NCBI GenBank assembly: GCA_022376925.1
Contig: JAIOJX010000004.1
Location: 123,529,123-123,593,122, forward strand
Direction: 5' to 3'
Length of the DNA: 64,000 nt
DNA from: Tragulus kanchil
Taxonomy: Eukaryota > Chordata > Mammalia > Artiodactyla > Tragulidae
In this document: positions 23,284 through 35,709 of the stretch, in pieces
Layout: each line of letters begins with the position of its first letter
Numbering within the stretch: the stretch's first letter is position 1
The notes under the pieces: generated by a model
Databases searched by the model: none
Seen by the model: the letters and a program-made list of their open reading frames with translations, nothing else
What the model was told of the DNA's origin: nothing
Translations under genes and position numbers: made by a program

Positions 23284-23944
23284 AGTGCATTCACGTGCAT
23301 ACACACAGAGCACACACACCCCTGAGATATCTTCAGTGATCTGATTTTTAACTAGACAGACTCTTTGGCAGATGAAAATCACTAGCAAGAGAAACTGTAA
23401 AGTTTTTAAGGTGTGTTAAAAAAGAGTCTCAGAGAAAAGCTACAGCATACATAGCTTCACCAGCCTAAAGTAACATTCTAAATTATACCTGCAAACCAGT
23501 AATAAACAGAAGGCCTAGAATAAGACCTATGGATTAAATCCTGAAAGAGAATGTTCTCAGCAATGGCAGTTTCACAGGAGAGACCAAAGGAAGCCTGTAT
23601 TAGAGCCACGTCCTTTAATCTGAAGAGCATGGTATATATGATCCTTGTGGCCACTGCTGCCCCAATAGAGTAGGTTTGGGTTGCTGCCAAGGCAAAAGTA
23701 CCTAAAGATCAGCTGACATAGTGGTTTTTTTTTAGGCAAATAACATAATAGAATTCCACCAACTCCCTTAGCCTCGGGCCATTCTTGCCTTCAATTAGTC
23801 ATTCAGTGAGCACGCTGGAGTCCCTAGCATGTACCACACACTTTCCAGGACACTCTAAATCAACACTAAAGGTTTCCTATTTCAAGCACTGAGAATTCTA
23901 CCAGAAGAAAATTTACAGTAGCAAGTAAGCAAGTGAAAAACGTT

Positions 23945-24082
23945 CAGATGGCCTCACTGACTCAGTGGGCATGAATCTGAGCAAGCTTCTGGAGATAGTG
24001 AAGAACAGGGAAGCCTAGTGTGCTATACTCCATGGTGTCACAAAGAGTCAGATACAACTTAGTGACTGAAAAACAAGTGAAA
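23945..24082 (+). mobile_element. BovB 3'-terminal fragment
   Basis: 'gggcatgaatctgagcaagc', 'ctggagatagtgaagaacag', 'acaaagagtcagatacaact' and an A-rich end match the last 130 bases of BovB. Confidence 0.8.
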
Positions 24083-24505
24083 AAAAAAACCCAAAAAACT
24101 ATCAGATGGGATAAATGCTATACAGCAAGAATAACTGGTTGATGTGACAGGAAGTAAACAGAAACAGGGATAGGAGAGGTTCCTCATATTGTCGGCTTCA
24201 TAGAAGATCTTTCAGTTGAGTTGAGACTAGAATGAGAAGAGAAGCCTGCAAAGCCAAAATCTGAGTGTGAAACATTACAGGCAAGAGGACTGCTAGCTTA
24301 GTGGGTTAGGGAACATGGGGAAAAGTCAGTGTGGCTAGAGTTTAGTGAGTTGTCTGTTCTCCAATCACCTATAAATTCACACACTTTACTTTATGCCACA
24401 CATTCTTCAAAGTTGGAATCCAAGAAGGAAAGCTAGAGACAAAAATGTATCAGTGTTTGTAAAAAGCATAAAGAGATCTTGGGGGTCTTATGTGTATAAT
24501 AATAA
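24083..24505. other. No recognised feature
   Basis: No gene or named repeat recognised. Confidence 0.4.
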
Positions 24506-24716
24506 TTTCTTAGCTCAGTTGGTAAACAATCTGCCTGCAATGCAGGAGACCCGCGTTCGATTCATGTATCAAGAAGATCCCCTGGAGAAGCGCATGGAAA
24601 CCCACTCCAGTATTCTTACCTGGAAAATCCCATGTATAGAGGCCTGGCAAGCTATAGCCCATGGGGTTGCAAGAGTGAGACATGACTTAGCAACTAAACC
24701 ACCACCACCACTGACA
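24506..24716 (+). mobile_element. Bov-tA SINE
   Basis: tRNA-like head ('ctcagttggtaaacaatctg'), B-box-like gcgttcgattc, core 'ccagtattcttacctggaaa', (acc)n tail. Confidence 0.9.
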
Positions 24717-25079
24717 GCAAGAGCCTGAGCTCCATTACTGTTTCCTTTTCCAGTACTGTGATCCTGGACCTGTTTCTCCAGGTTGAAAGCAGAGCAAAGC
24801 TGGTAGGATTAAGGAGTGCCCCGCGTGGCCATGAGAGGAACTGCAACAAACTGCGTTTCCTCAGGGAGCCTCTGATCATAAAGGGGACACCCTAAAGCTT
24901 TCTGGATTCTTTAGGAGATTTGCAGGAGGTCACAAGGTATCTCGTGGCACAGTGATCTCTCTCATACTTTTAGCTCTCATCTGACCATTATATCTGCCTC
25001 GAGTAATAGTTATTTCAGGATTTGTCTTCTTGCTACCTTTAACCTACAAGACACTTCTTGGCTGAGACTGCTTCTTACC

Positions 25080-25142
25080 AATTGTTCTCTTCAGTACCTG
25101 ATATGGTGCCTGGCACATAACAGATGCTCAGTAAATGATAAA
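25080..25142 (+). mobile_element. L2 3' end
   Basis: 'gtgcctggcacataacagat' followed by gctcagtaaatgataaat is the typical L2 3' terminus. Repeated at 26222-26284 through duplication 6. Confidence 0.6.
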
Positions 25143-25409
25143 TTTCCTGGGGTCAGCTTTGACTTTATTAGCCCAATATTCCAATTACAGGTATAGTCAT
25201 GGTTCTCTAATAATATAATTGTTTGGGCATATAATAATACTTAAGAACTTCTGAGCCATCTACCAGAGGACAGAGATATTCCCAGCAACTCTTGGCATAA
25301 AACAGATAACGATGCTTGCTGAATGCATGCATGCATGTCTGAATGGACAAACATATGGACAAGTGCCAGTAAGAACAATTGTACCCAGAGTGATTTAATT
25401 TAGTCAGCA

Positions 25410-25630
25410 ATGAGTTTCCACCATATGCTCAGCATTAAGCTAAGTGTCACACAGACAATGAGTAAGAGAAACCTGGGCTCTCCCATAATGGAGCTGTGAG
25501 TCTAGTGGGGAAGCACCGATGAAGTCATTACACACGCATATAATTATGTTGCAAGTGTTTTGAAGAAATGTATGAGCTAGTCTGATGATCACAGAAGGCT
25601 TCTTTGAAGTCTACCTGAATGACTTGGTCT
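25410..25630 (-). mobile_element. L2-like fragment, reverse strand
   Basis: 'gctgtgagtctagtggggaa' and the following A-rich part resemble the reverse complement of the L2 3' region. Repeated at about 26552-26772. Confidence 0.4.
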
Positions 25631-27230
25631 GCTTTATTCAAAATGTAGACAAGGGGGTCCCGTGTCAGCAAATAATGATGAAGTCATCAGGGACCACGTA
25701 GATGGAGCAAGTGGTCATGAAAGAGGCCAACCAATGGTAGCTGCAGCTGCCACTCAGTAACTAGTTGGGGATGATTCCTGAGAGACTGTGGAATCTTCCT
25801 CTTCGGCCATCTTTAAAACTAGACTCGAGCTCTTCATGTGTGACCCAATTGTGTGTGGTCTTGTTTAAACACAAGAGGATACACTCAGCAACCTAAAATG
25901 GTCTTCTGCAGGCATTCCTGACCAGCCCATGATTCTTCTACTAGACACTTTAAACAGAGCAGCTCAGTGATTTTTCTGAAGCACAGCAGACAAAAACTGA
26001 AATTTATTTTATGAGCTGAAGAAACAATGCATTGCCCTCATTCTCCCATCATTCAGGAAAAACAGCTACGTGAAGTCAACTTCGATCAAACCAGTGATCT
26101 CTCTCATACTTTTAGCTCTCATCTGACCATTATATCTGCCTCGAGTAATAGTTATTTCAGGATTTGTCTTCTTGCTACCTTTAACCTACAAGACACTTCT
26201 TGGCTGAGACTGCTTCTTACCAATTGTTCTCTTCAGTACCTGATATGGTGCCTGGCACATAACAGATGCTCAGTAAATGATAAATTTCCTGGGGTCAGCT
26301 TTGACTTTATTAGCCCAATATTCCAATTACAGGTATAGTCATGGTTCTCTAATAATATAATTGTTTGGGCATATAATAATACTTAAGAACTTCTGAGCCA
26401 TCTACCAGAGGACAGAGATATTCCCAGCAACTCTTGGCATAAAACAGATAACGATGCTTGCTGAATGCATGCATGCATGTCTGAATGGACAAACATATGG
26501 ACAAGTGCCAGTAAGAACAATTGTACCCAGAGTGATTTAATTTAGTCAGCAATGAGTTTCCACCATATGCTCAGCATTAAGCTAAGTGTCACACAGACAA
26601 TGAGTAAGAGAAACCTGGGCTCTCCCATAATGGAGCTGTGAGTCTAGTGGGGAAGCACCGATGAAGTCATTACACACGCATATAATTATGTTGCAAGTGT
26701 TTTGAAGAAATGTATGAGCTAGTCTGATGATCACAGAAGGCTTCTTTGAAGTCTACCTGAATGACTTGGTCTGCTTTATTCAAAATGTAGACAAGGGGGT
26801 CCCGTGTCAGCAAATAATGATGAAGTCATCAGGGACCACGTAGATGGAGCAAGTGGTCATGAAAGAGGCCAACCAATGGTAGCTGCAGCTGCCACTCAGT
26901 AACTAGTTGGGGATGATTCCTGAGAGACTGTGGAATCTTCCTCTTCGGCCATCTTTAAAACTAGACTCGAGCTCTTCATGTGTGACCCAATTGTGTGTGG
27001 TCTTGTTTAAACACAAGAGGATACACTCAGCAACCTAAAATGGTCTTCTGCAGGCATTCCTGACCAGCCCATGATTCTTCTACTAGACACTTTAAACAGA
27101 GCAGCTCAGTGATTTTTCTGAAGCACAGCAGACAAAAACTGAAATTTATTTTATGAGCTGAAGAAACAATGCATTGCCCTCATTCTCCCATCATTCAGGA
27201 AAAACAGCTACGTGAAATTCTGGTCAAACT

Positions 27231-28789
27231 TTCCAAAGAGCTTTGGGCTGAGGACAAGCATGGAAAAATTCAAGCCCAAAGGAAAGATTTCCAGAATCTT
27301 AGAAGCAAGTGAAAACAGGGGGTTATAACAGTTCAGCCCTTGCTGCCAGGAACAAAGTATATATGATATTATTTATTGCTGAAAGCCCTTCAGAGAGGCA
27401 GCATCTGGTTTCAGTGAGGTGCTGCTTTCATCCCCTCCAGCAGCTGGACCGAATGCTACAGCACAGGGAGATCAACCGATCTGCCAAGGTGTCACCGGGA
27501 GCTAGGGACTCTCTCCAGATGAGACCACAAGAGCCTCTGCCTCCCTGAATGCCAAGAACAAGTCACATGACCCATGGAGAGCTTAGCACTTTTTATCAAC
27601 TCCAAGGGGATTCTCCAGTTTTAATTTTCTATTTGTGTTTATATTTTCAGAGTCCCAAAGAATCATCCTTTCTCTTGCATTTCTCCAGTGGGGAGATTAG
27701 ATATCACCCTGGATCCCTGTAAATGCCAGGAGTCCCTGCCCCCCTCGACTGGGAAACGTTCACTAAGGCTGTGTATGCTGCTCATGGCAGGAAGAGTCAG
27801 AAACAAACGGTCCTGCAGGGTCCTGCTCACACTGGGAGGGGGGAGGTGGGGATCTGAGAAGCTGGACACTCTGCTGTGGTCCTTCCAAATATGCCTCTGA
27901 GGCAGGGGAAAAGCTGATGAGGATGAGGTTACTCTGCCAGGACCAAGTGCCACAAGCTTTTACTTCCCTGTGAGCCTTTTTTTCCTATCTATGTTATTTC
28001 GCACAGAGCCCTGGCTCTAGCAAACACATCCCTTCATTCCTTTTGCACATGTCTTCCATACCAACAGCAGAAAAGAAGGTTCTGTTTCCTGAGCATATGT
28101 TTTCTCTGCATCCCAAGAAGCTTATGTTATATGAGTTGCAAATGGAACAAACAACAACACACATACCCACAACATTTGTTTCTTAAGAAATTTTAGCATT
28201 CATTTAATGGCCAAATTATCTACCAATCACTCTCTCCCCTTTGTATATGTGTGCACACATACATATCCTATTAATTATAATTCTATTAGGAAAAATAATT
28301 ATCAACATATCAGTGTTAAACTTTTAATATTAATTATTAATCTGCTGGAATCAAGAGGCCAATTTTAGGGAAAGGAGGAGAAGAGGGGGGCGTAAAGGGA
28401 GGGGACCACAGTCATTGTTTTTAATGTCTCAGTTTCCAGCTGGTGGGTAATCTGAGAAGCAGAAAACAGAGCACTAAGTGAGTTCATTGTGTGAATGGAC
28501 TAGGCATATTTTAATGTAGTCAGAATAATATCAGGAAAGGAACAAGACCTTATTTGGTCCTTAGGCTCTGTGATGGTCATAGGGCACAGCATCAGGAGAA
28601 ACTAAGCAAGTGTTTGGAGTACATGACCACGCCCAGAAGACATGCCATTTTAATAACGCAAAACATACGCCTACTCAGAATGGTGGCAACCTAACTTCAC
28701 TATAGATTGCATCAAACAAGGCACCAGTAAGAAAAGCATGACAATCCCGATAAAACAGGATTTTGGAAACTAACTCAAAACTTACTACA
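27231..28789. other. Unrecognised single-copy-looking sequence
   Basis: About 1.5 kb with no recognisable repeat, exon or duplication. A G-rich patch lies at 28375-28410. Short open frames have no recognisable homology. Confidence 0.4.
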
Positions 28790-29070
28790 GGGCTTCCTCT
28801 GGTGGTCCAGTGGATAAGGACACCGCCTTGCAGTGCAGGGGGCGCCGGTTTGATCCCTGGCCTGGGAAGATCCCACGTGCGGCGAAGCAGCTGGACCCAT
28901 GTGTCCAATTACCGAGCCAGAGGCCACCGCGATGGGAGGCCCACAGGAGCCAAGGAACAAAGACAGATGAAAACAGAGAAATGAAAGACCAACAGAAGTG
29001 GCCCGCCTGCTCCCCTCCCTCCCCAACCCGACCTCCGCCCAAAATAAATTTAAAAAAAAAAAAAAAAAAG
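28790..29070 (+). mobile_element. CHR-type tRNA-Glu SINE with target-site duplication
   Basis: Starts 'gggcttcctctggtggtcca', B-box-like ggtttgatccc, 'gggaagatcccacgtgcggc', C-rich segment and A tail. The 7-mer tactaca at 28783-28789 recurs at 29071-29077. It lacks about 45 internal bases present in the copy at 704. Confidence 0.8.
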
Positions 29071-29077
29071 TACTACA

Positions 29078-29637
29078 AATGTCCAACACAATAGAAATAG
29101 AGAGCATTACATTTTGTTTCCTTTATATCCCACTTTTTACTTTTAATTGGAACAGACAACATAGACCCTGATCATAACAAAGTGATGACACATCCCTCTT
29201 TGACTTATTATTCCAAGAGACAGCTATGCTAATTTAGATACTGTACTCATTCATTCAGCTTTATTGAGTGCTTCCTATGACCTGGGTACTGATGCAGGCT
29301 CAGAGATGTAGTCATAAAGCACACAGACACATTCTTGCCCTCCCAGAGAATCTATTTCACTAGTCTCATCTTATTTTAGAGCTCAGTGATGATTTTGATA
29401 AAGCTCAGTTCAAGTTTTTAAAAGAAAACCTCCATCTGAGGAAAATTCTTGTTGTGACTGTCTTTCCAAAACTTATTTTCTTAACCCCCCTCATCAGTCC
29501 ATTGATATTAAACTAACAGTTACTGCCTTCTTAGAGGAAAGAGCTGGGACATGATAAAGCACTGTTTTTTTTGCTTTGAGAAGATAAATTTCTAAATTAT
29601 ACATGTCTAATGAATTAACCCATAGGTTTGACTACAT
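29078..29637. other. No firmly recognised feature
   Basis: About 29228-29350 ('attcattcagctttattgag' onward) may be an L2 relic on the reverse strand; nothing else recognised. Confidence 0.35.
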
Positions 29638-30114
29638 GCCAAACTAAGGGCTGCCACAACAGGTGGGCCAACTGAAGAAAAGACCTCCAAATATTAAACT
29701 TAATCCAGTCTCTGCCAAAAAAGCTAAGCTGACATATTTAGCAAGCACCAGTAAATAATTACACATTTTGGCAAACAAGTGCAAATAATCAGGTTTCAAA
29801 GTTTGCCCCAATCACCTGCCCATTAAATTCTTTGTACAAACAGGGATCAATTCGACCTCAGGGGACAACAGACAAAAACCACACACGTCCACACCTCTGC
29901 TTCAATATAAGCTCCAATCTTTTGCTGATGTGCACCATTTGTCTAAGTCATATGAGCATACCTATATATCTCTTCTTGCGAAAAAAGAAAAAAAACAGCC
30001 ATTTTATATTTGAGGTTCTTCCACTTTTTCTTTAATATTCTCTCGCTTCTCTCTTCCACCCCCAACTGTCTTGTCCCCTTTCCTCACACTGTTCCTCCCC
30101 TACTTTTCCTAGAA

Positions 30115-30312
30115 GGTGAGATACTGTTCTAAGCTCTTTGAACAGATTACCTTATTTCACAATCCCAATGAAGAAACTCTGCAATCTGAAGAAACTCTGC
30201 AATCATTATTCACAGCAGAAAGGTCACTGAAACCCAAGGTTATACAGCTGGGAAGAATCCAAACCAAGATCCCAGTTAGCCCTTCTGAGCCCTCAACCAC
30301 TGTGCCACACTG
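30115..30312 (+). mobile_element. MIR SINE (copy 1)
   Basis: Ordered matches to MIR: 'actgttctaagctctttgaa', a region around 'aaggttatacagctgggaag', then 'ccctcaaccactgtgccaca'. Diverged; a 16-base internal word is tandemly doubled at about 30170-30204. Confidence 0.7.
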
Positions 30313-31244
30313 CATCCAAGTGATTTTTGGCTTAAGTGTTTATAGTAAAGATGAAAACCTTTCTAGGCTTTGGGCTGCAGAATAGCAGTGATCCCAATAA
30401 CAAACCCTCACTTTAAAGGTGGTAATGAAGGTGATAATTCACAAGGCAGTTTACTAAAGTTTCATGTGTTGACTGTACCAACTTGAGGCATTCTGCCTCT
30501 CCCATATGGGGAGCACATTGACAAAAGTCAGAAGTAAATACCAGTTAGAGGCTATGATCAGTCAAATGAATAATTTTTAAAAATCTACTCGATAATATCA
30601 AAGTTATCCCATGAATACATTCCCAAAGCAAGCCAAACAAAACCTTTGTTTCTGGTAACAATCAATATTGTTATTCACTTCATGGGTCAGTAAGTGCTTT
30701 TGATGAGCATAGCTCTGAGATTTAAACTCAACAACTTGAAAGAATTTTTGATAATTTACGTAAGCCAAACTAAGGGCTGCCACAACAGGTGGGCCAACTG
30801 AAGAAAAGACCTCCAAATATTAAACTTAATCCAGTCTCTGCCAAAAAAGCTAAGCTGACATATTTAGCAAGCACCAGTAAATAATTACACATTTTGGCAA
30901 ACAAGTGCAAATAATCAGGTTTCAAAGTTTGCCCCAATCACCTGCCCATTAAATTCTTTGTACAAACAGGGATCAATTCGACCTCAGGGGACAACAGACA
31001 AAAACCACACACGTCCACACCTCTGCTTCAATATAAGCTCCAATCTTTTGCTGATGTGCACCATTTGTCTAAGTCATATGAGCATACCTATATATCTCTT
31101 CTTGCGAAAAAATGAAAAAAAAAAACAGCCATTTTATATTTGAGGTTCTTCCACTTTTTCTTTAATATTCTCTCGCTTCTCTCTTCCACCCCCAACTGTC
31201 TTGTCCCCTTTCCTCACACTGTTCCTCCCCTACTTTTCCTAGAA

Positions 31245-31442
31245 GGTGAGATACTGTTCTAAGCTCTTTGAACAGATTACCTTATTTCACAATCCCAATG
31301 AAGAAACTCTGCAATCTGAAGAAACTCTGCAATCATTATTCACAGCAGAAAGGTCACTGAAACCCAAGGTTATACAGCTGGGAAGAATCCAAACCAAGAT
31401 CCCAGTTAGCCCTTCTGAGCCCTCAACCACTGTGCCACACTG
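31245..31442 (+). mobile_element. MIR SINE (copy 2)
   Basis: Second copy of 30115-30312 through duplication 7. Confidence 0.7.
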
Positions 31443-31584
31443 CATCCAAGTGATTTTTGGCTTAAGTGTTTATAGTAAAGATGAAAACCTTTCTAGGCTT
31501 TGGGCTGCAGAATAGCAGTGATCCCAATAACAAACCCTCACTTTAAAGGTGGTAATGAAGGTGATAATTCACAAGGCAGTTTAC

Positions 31585-33921
31585 TAAAGTTTCATGTGTT
31601 GACTGTACCAACTTGAGGCATTCTGCCTCTCCATATGGGGAGCACATTGACAAAAGTCAGAAGTAAATACCAGTTAGAGGCTATGATCAGTCAAATGAAA
31701 AATTTTTTAAAAATCTACTCGATAATATCAAAGTTATCCCATGAATACATTCCCAAAGCAAGCCAAACAAAACCTTTGTTTCTGGTAACAATCAATATTG
31801 TTATTCACTTCATGGGTCAGTAAGTGCTTTTGATGAGCATAGCTCTGAGATTTAAACTCAACAACTTGAGGGAAAGAAAACTTCACTATAAATTCCCACA
31901 AATCAACCTCCCCAATGAACTAATTTCTAGACAGTGTTAAGATGGAACATGTGGAAAGACTGCGACTATTCTCCTTCACCAACATTTTCCCAACTCAACT
32001 CTGTTCTTACTGGTGGTGCAGTTCTCCAGCTAAAGAAACAGCTATAGTCCAGAGAAGTTCAAACGTCTTGGCTTATTGTTTTCATATCCACTCAGCGTTA
32101 ATTCAAAGCTGTGTTCTAGAAGGTCATAGACTAAATCCAACAGCATGTAACTGGGATCTTAATTAAGTCTTACTGTCAAATGAAGGGACTCATTAAGTCA
32201 GTCCTCAACCTGTGTCCACCATCACTCTCCTTTTCTCTGAACAACTGACTCCCTGCTAAACAGAAGCCAAAGCTCTGTAGACGACACACAGCACAATGAC
32301 CCTGATTCCATGGACAAAGAAATGCTGCCACTTAAAAAGTGATAATGAACTGATAATAAACTGATAGTATTAACCACAGGAAGTGAGTAAACCAGAAGAG
32401 AAGAAAGGACAAACACAATAACAACAGTTGTAAACAGTAGCCGTCTGCCATAATAGAGACACTAGCCTATGCCAAAATAAACTACAAGGAAAAGCAAACT
32501 GTTTTTACCAGTAAGGCAAAACTACTTTCTGGATTTGCAATCATTTTCCTGTACAGTCATTCTTTTCATTTTCTGGAAGGAACCAGGTCTCTATGGAAGT
32601 CTGATGAGATCTGGAAAAAAGCAACAGCTAGTGTGTATTTAGCAAACATATCAAGGGCCTACAATGCATAAGATATTGCATCTTGGGTAAACCTGCATCA
32701 TGCTTTACCACTTTGAGGCAGAAGTACTCTTTGCAACTTTGGTCATGCTCTTAAAGTTTCATGTGTTGACTGTACCAACTTGAGGCATTCTGCCTCTCCC
32801 ATATGGGGAGCACATTGACAAAAGTCAGAAGTAAATACCAGTTAGAGGCTATGATCAGTCAAATGAATAATTTTTAAAAATCTACTCGATAATATCAAAG
32901 TTATCCCATGAATACATTCCCAAAGCAAGCCAAACAAAACCTTTGTTTCTGGTAACAATCAATATTGTTATTCACTTCATGGGTCAGTAAGTGCTTTTGA
33001 TGAGCATAGCTCTGAGATTTAAACTCAACAACTTGAGGGAAAGAAAACTTCACTATAAATTCCCACAAATCAACCTCCCCAATGAACTAATTTCTAGACA
33101 GTGTTAAGATGGAACATGTGGAAAGACTGCGACTATTCTCCTTCACCAACATTTTCCCAACTCAACTCTGTTCTTACTGGTGGTGCAGTTCTCCAGCTAA
33201 AGAAACAGCTATAGTCCAGAGAAGTTCAAACGTCTTGGCTTATTGTTTTCATATCCACTCAGCGTTAATTCAAAGCTGTGTTCTAGAAGGTCATAGACTA
33301 AATCCAACAGCATGTAACTGGGATCTTAATTAAGTCTTACTGTCAAATGAAGGGACTCATTAAGTCAGTCCTCAACCTGTGTCCACCATCACTCTCCTTT
33401 TCTCTGAACAACTGACTCCCTGCTAAACAGAAGCCAAAGCTCTGTAGACGACACACAGCACAATGACCCTGATTCCATGGACAAAGAAATGCTGCCACTT
33501 AAAAAGTGATAATGAACTGATAATAAACTGATAGTATTAACCACAGGAAGTGAGTAAACCAGAAGAGAAGAAAGGACAAACACAATAACAACAGTTGTAA
33601 ACAGTAGCCGTCTGCCATAATAGAGACACTAGCCTATGCCAAAATAAACTACAAGGAAAAGCAAACTGTTTTTACCAGTAAGGCAAAACTACTTTCTGGA
33701 TTTGCAATCATTTTCCTGTACAGTCATTCTTTTCATTTTCTGGAAGGAACCAGGTCTCTATGGAAGTCTGATGAGATCTGGAAAAAAGCAACAGCTAGTG
33801 TGTATTTAGCAAACATATCAAGGGCCTACAATGCATAAGATATTGCATCTTGGGTAAACCTGCATCATGCTTTACCACTTTGAGGCAGAAGTACTCTTTG
33901 CAACTTTGGTCATGCTCTTAA
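31585..33921. repeat. Tandem duplication 8 (unit 1167 bp), overlapping duplications 7 and 9
   Basis: 31585-32751 is repeated at 32752-33921. The block 30455-30740 / 31585-31870 / 32752-33037 is therefore present three times. The middle version has a missing C (about 31632) and an altered A/T run (about 31699) that the outer two lack. No repeat family recognised inside. Confidence 0.95.
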
Positions 33922-35709
33922 TAAAAGGTAACTGCCCTCTCCTGGACAGTTTTTATGTGCCTCCTGGCTTTTAAACTGCTGCCTCATCCGTTGCCCTCAT
34001 CACTCTTCTTCCTCTGAGATGTCACAAACTCCCAGTGAAATGGAGTGTCTCATTGGTCCTGAAAGGCCCAATCTTCCTTCAGATGTTGGAAACACAGGAA
34101 ACTTTAAAAAGTTCCTTTATCAAACGGAACTGGGATGACTTCTACAGGTACCCCATGGGCCCTCCCACAATCTTTTCCTTCCATCCTCCTTCCTCTTTCT
34201 GTAATAACTACAGACCTTTACCAAAGTCCCTGCCATAAGAGAGCTCTGGGGGCAGGCCTGGGCGTTGTCTCACCAGAGGCCCCAGGCACATCCCTGCCGT
34301 AGGCTCCCTCTTACTGAGGTCATGCCCAAATAGTGGCCTCTGTTTCTTAAATCCAGAGCCTGGTTCTGTGACTTCTTCACTAAAGTTGGTCTCAGATTAT
34401 CTTTCTGTCTCTGAATTAATTTTTTTTCCTTGCATCTAGACCCGTTTACATGCATAATCATGAATAGCTGGGCATTTACATAAACCCAGTGTTTTGAGGA
34501 TTACAGATTCTAACAGGAGGGAAGAGAGGCCTGATTACTAGAGAAGTGAGGCTAAAGATTCCTCCAAGAAATATAGCATGAATTTATCTTCTCATTGTGA
34601 ATTTTTTGTGCCTTGCATTACTAGAACTGAATAAACTGATAGTATTAACCACAGGAAGTGAGTAAACCAGAAGAGAAGAAAGGACAAACACAATAACAAC
34701 AGTTGTAAACAGTAGCCGTCTGCCATAATAGAGACACTAGCCTATGCCAAAATAAACTACAAGGAAAAGCAAACTGTTTTTACCAGTAAGGCAAAACTAC
34801 TTTCTGGATTTGCAATCATTTTCCTGTACAGTCATTCTTTTCATTTTCTGGAAGGAACCAGGTCTCTATGGAAGTCTGATGAGATCTGGAAAAAAGCAAC
34901 AGCTAGTGTGTATTTAGCAAACATATCAAGGGCCTACAATGCATAAGATATTGCATCTTGGGTAAACCTGCATCATGCTTTACCACTTTGAGGCAGAAGT
35001 ACTCTTTGCAACTTTGGTCATGCTCTTAATAAAAGGTAACTGCCCTCTCCTGGACAGTTTTTATGTGCCTCCTGGCTTTTAAACTGCTGCCTCATCCGTT
35101 GCCCTCATCACTCTTCTTCCTCTGAGATGTCACAAACTCCCAGTGAAATGGAGTGTCTCATTGGTCCTGAAAGGCCCAATCTTCCTTCAGATGTTGGAAA
35201 CACAGGAAACTTTAAAAAGTTCCTTTATCAAACGGAACTGGGATGACTTCTACAGGTACCCCATGGGCCCTCCCACAATCTTTTCCTTCCATCCTCCTTC
35301 CTCTTTCTGTAATAACTACAGACCTTTACCAAAGTCCCTGCCATAAGAGAGCTCTGGGGGCAGGCCTGGGCGTTGTCTCACCAGAGGCCCCAGGCACATC
35401 CCTGCCGTAGGCTCCCTCTTACTGAGGTCATGCCCAAATAGTGGCCTCTGTTTCTTAAATCCAGAGCCTGGTTCTGTGACTTCTTCACTAAAGTTGGTCT
35501 CAGATTATCTTTCTGTCTCTGAATTAATTTTTTTTCCTTGCATCTAGACCCGTTTACATGCATAATCATGAATAGCTGGGCATTTACATAAACCCAGTGT
35601 TTTGAGGATTACAGATTCTAACAGGAGGGAAGAGAGGCCTGATTACTAGAGAAGTGAGGCTAAAGATTCCTCCAAGAAATATAGCATGAATTTATCTTCT
35701 CATTGTGAA
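31871..35709. other. Unrecognised sequence within duplications 8 and 9
   Basis: After removing the repeats this is about 1.6 kb of unique sequence with no gene or named element recognised. Confidence 0.4.
33522..35709. repeat. Tandem duplication 9 (unit 1108 bp)
   Basis: 33522-34629 is repeated at 34630-35709. With duplication 8, the roughly 400-bp block starting at 32355, 33522 and 34630 is present three times. Copy 1 ends in about 35 bases (34596-34629) not seen after copy 2. Nothing recognised inside apart from unassigned sequence. Confidence 0.95.

Larger units (their letters stand above)
21764..23983. repeat. Tandem duplication 5 (unit about 1.12 kb), overlapping duplication 4
   Basis: About 21764-22881 is repeated at 22882-23983, offset 1117. 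Because it overlaps duplication 4, the block 20661-20970 / 21764-22078 / 22882-23195 is present three times. The tail of copy 1 (22845-22881) is a garbled form of 23959-23983, and copy 2 has GG for GGG a few bases after its start. Confidence 0.95.
24951..27230. repeat. Tandem duplication 6 (unit 1142 bp)
   Basis: 24951-26092 is repeated at 26093-27230. Copies are near identical. At the join, copy 1 ends with a run that differs from the corresponding end of copy 2 (about 26073-26092 against 27215-27230), again degraded at the edge. The unit holds L2 relics and unrecognised sequence. Confidence 0.95.
29638..31870. repeat. Tandem duplication 7 (unit about 1.13 kb)
   Basis: 29638-30763 is repeated at 30764-31870, offset 1126 rising to 1130 after an A-run difference (about 29982-29997 against 31108-31127). 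Copy 1 ends in about 30 bases (30739-30763) that do not match the continuation of copy 2. The unit contains a MIR. Confidence 0.95.

Noticed and set aside
26027..26338. 103-codon open frame
   Set aside because: Crosses the join of duplication 6 at 26093; no homology recognised.
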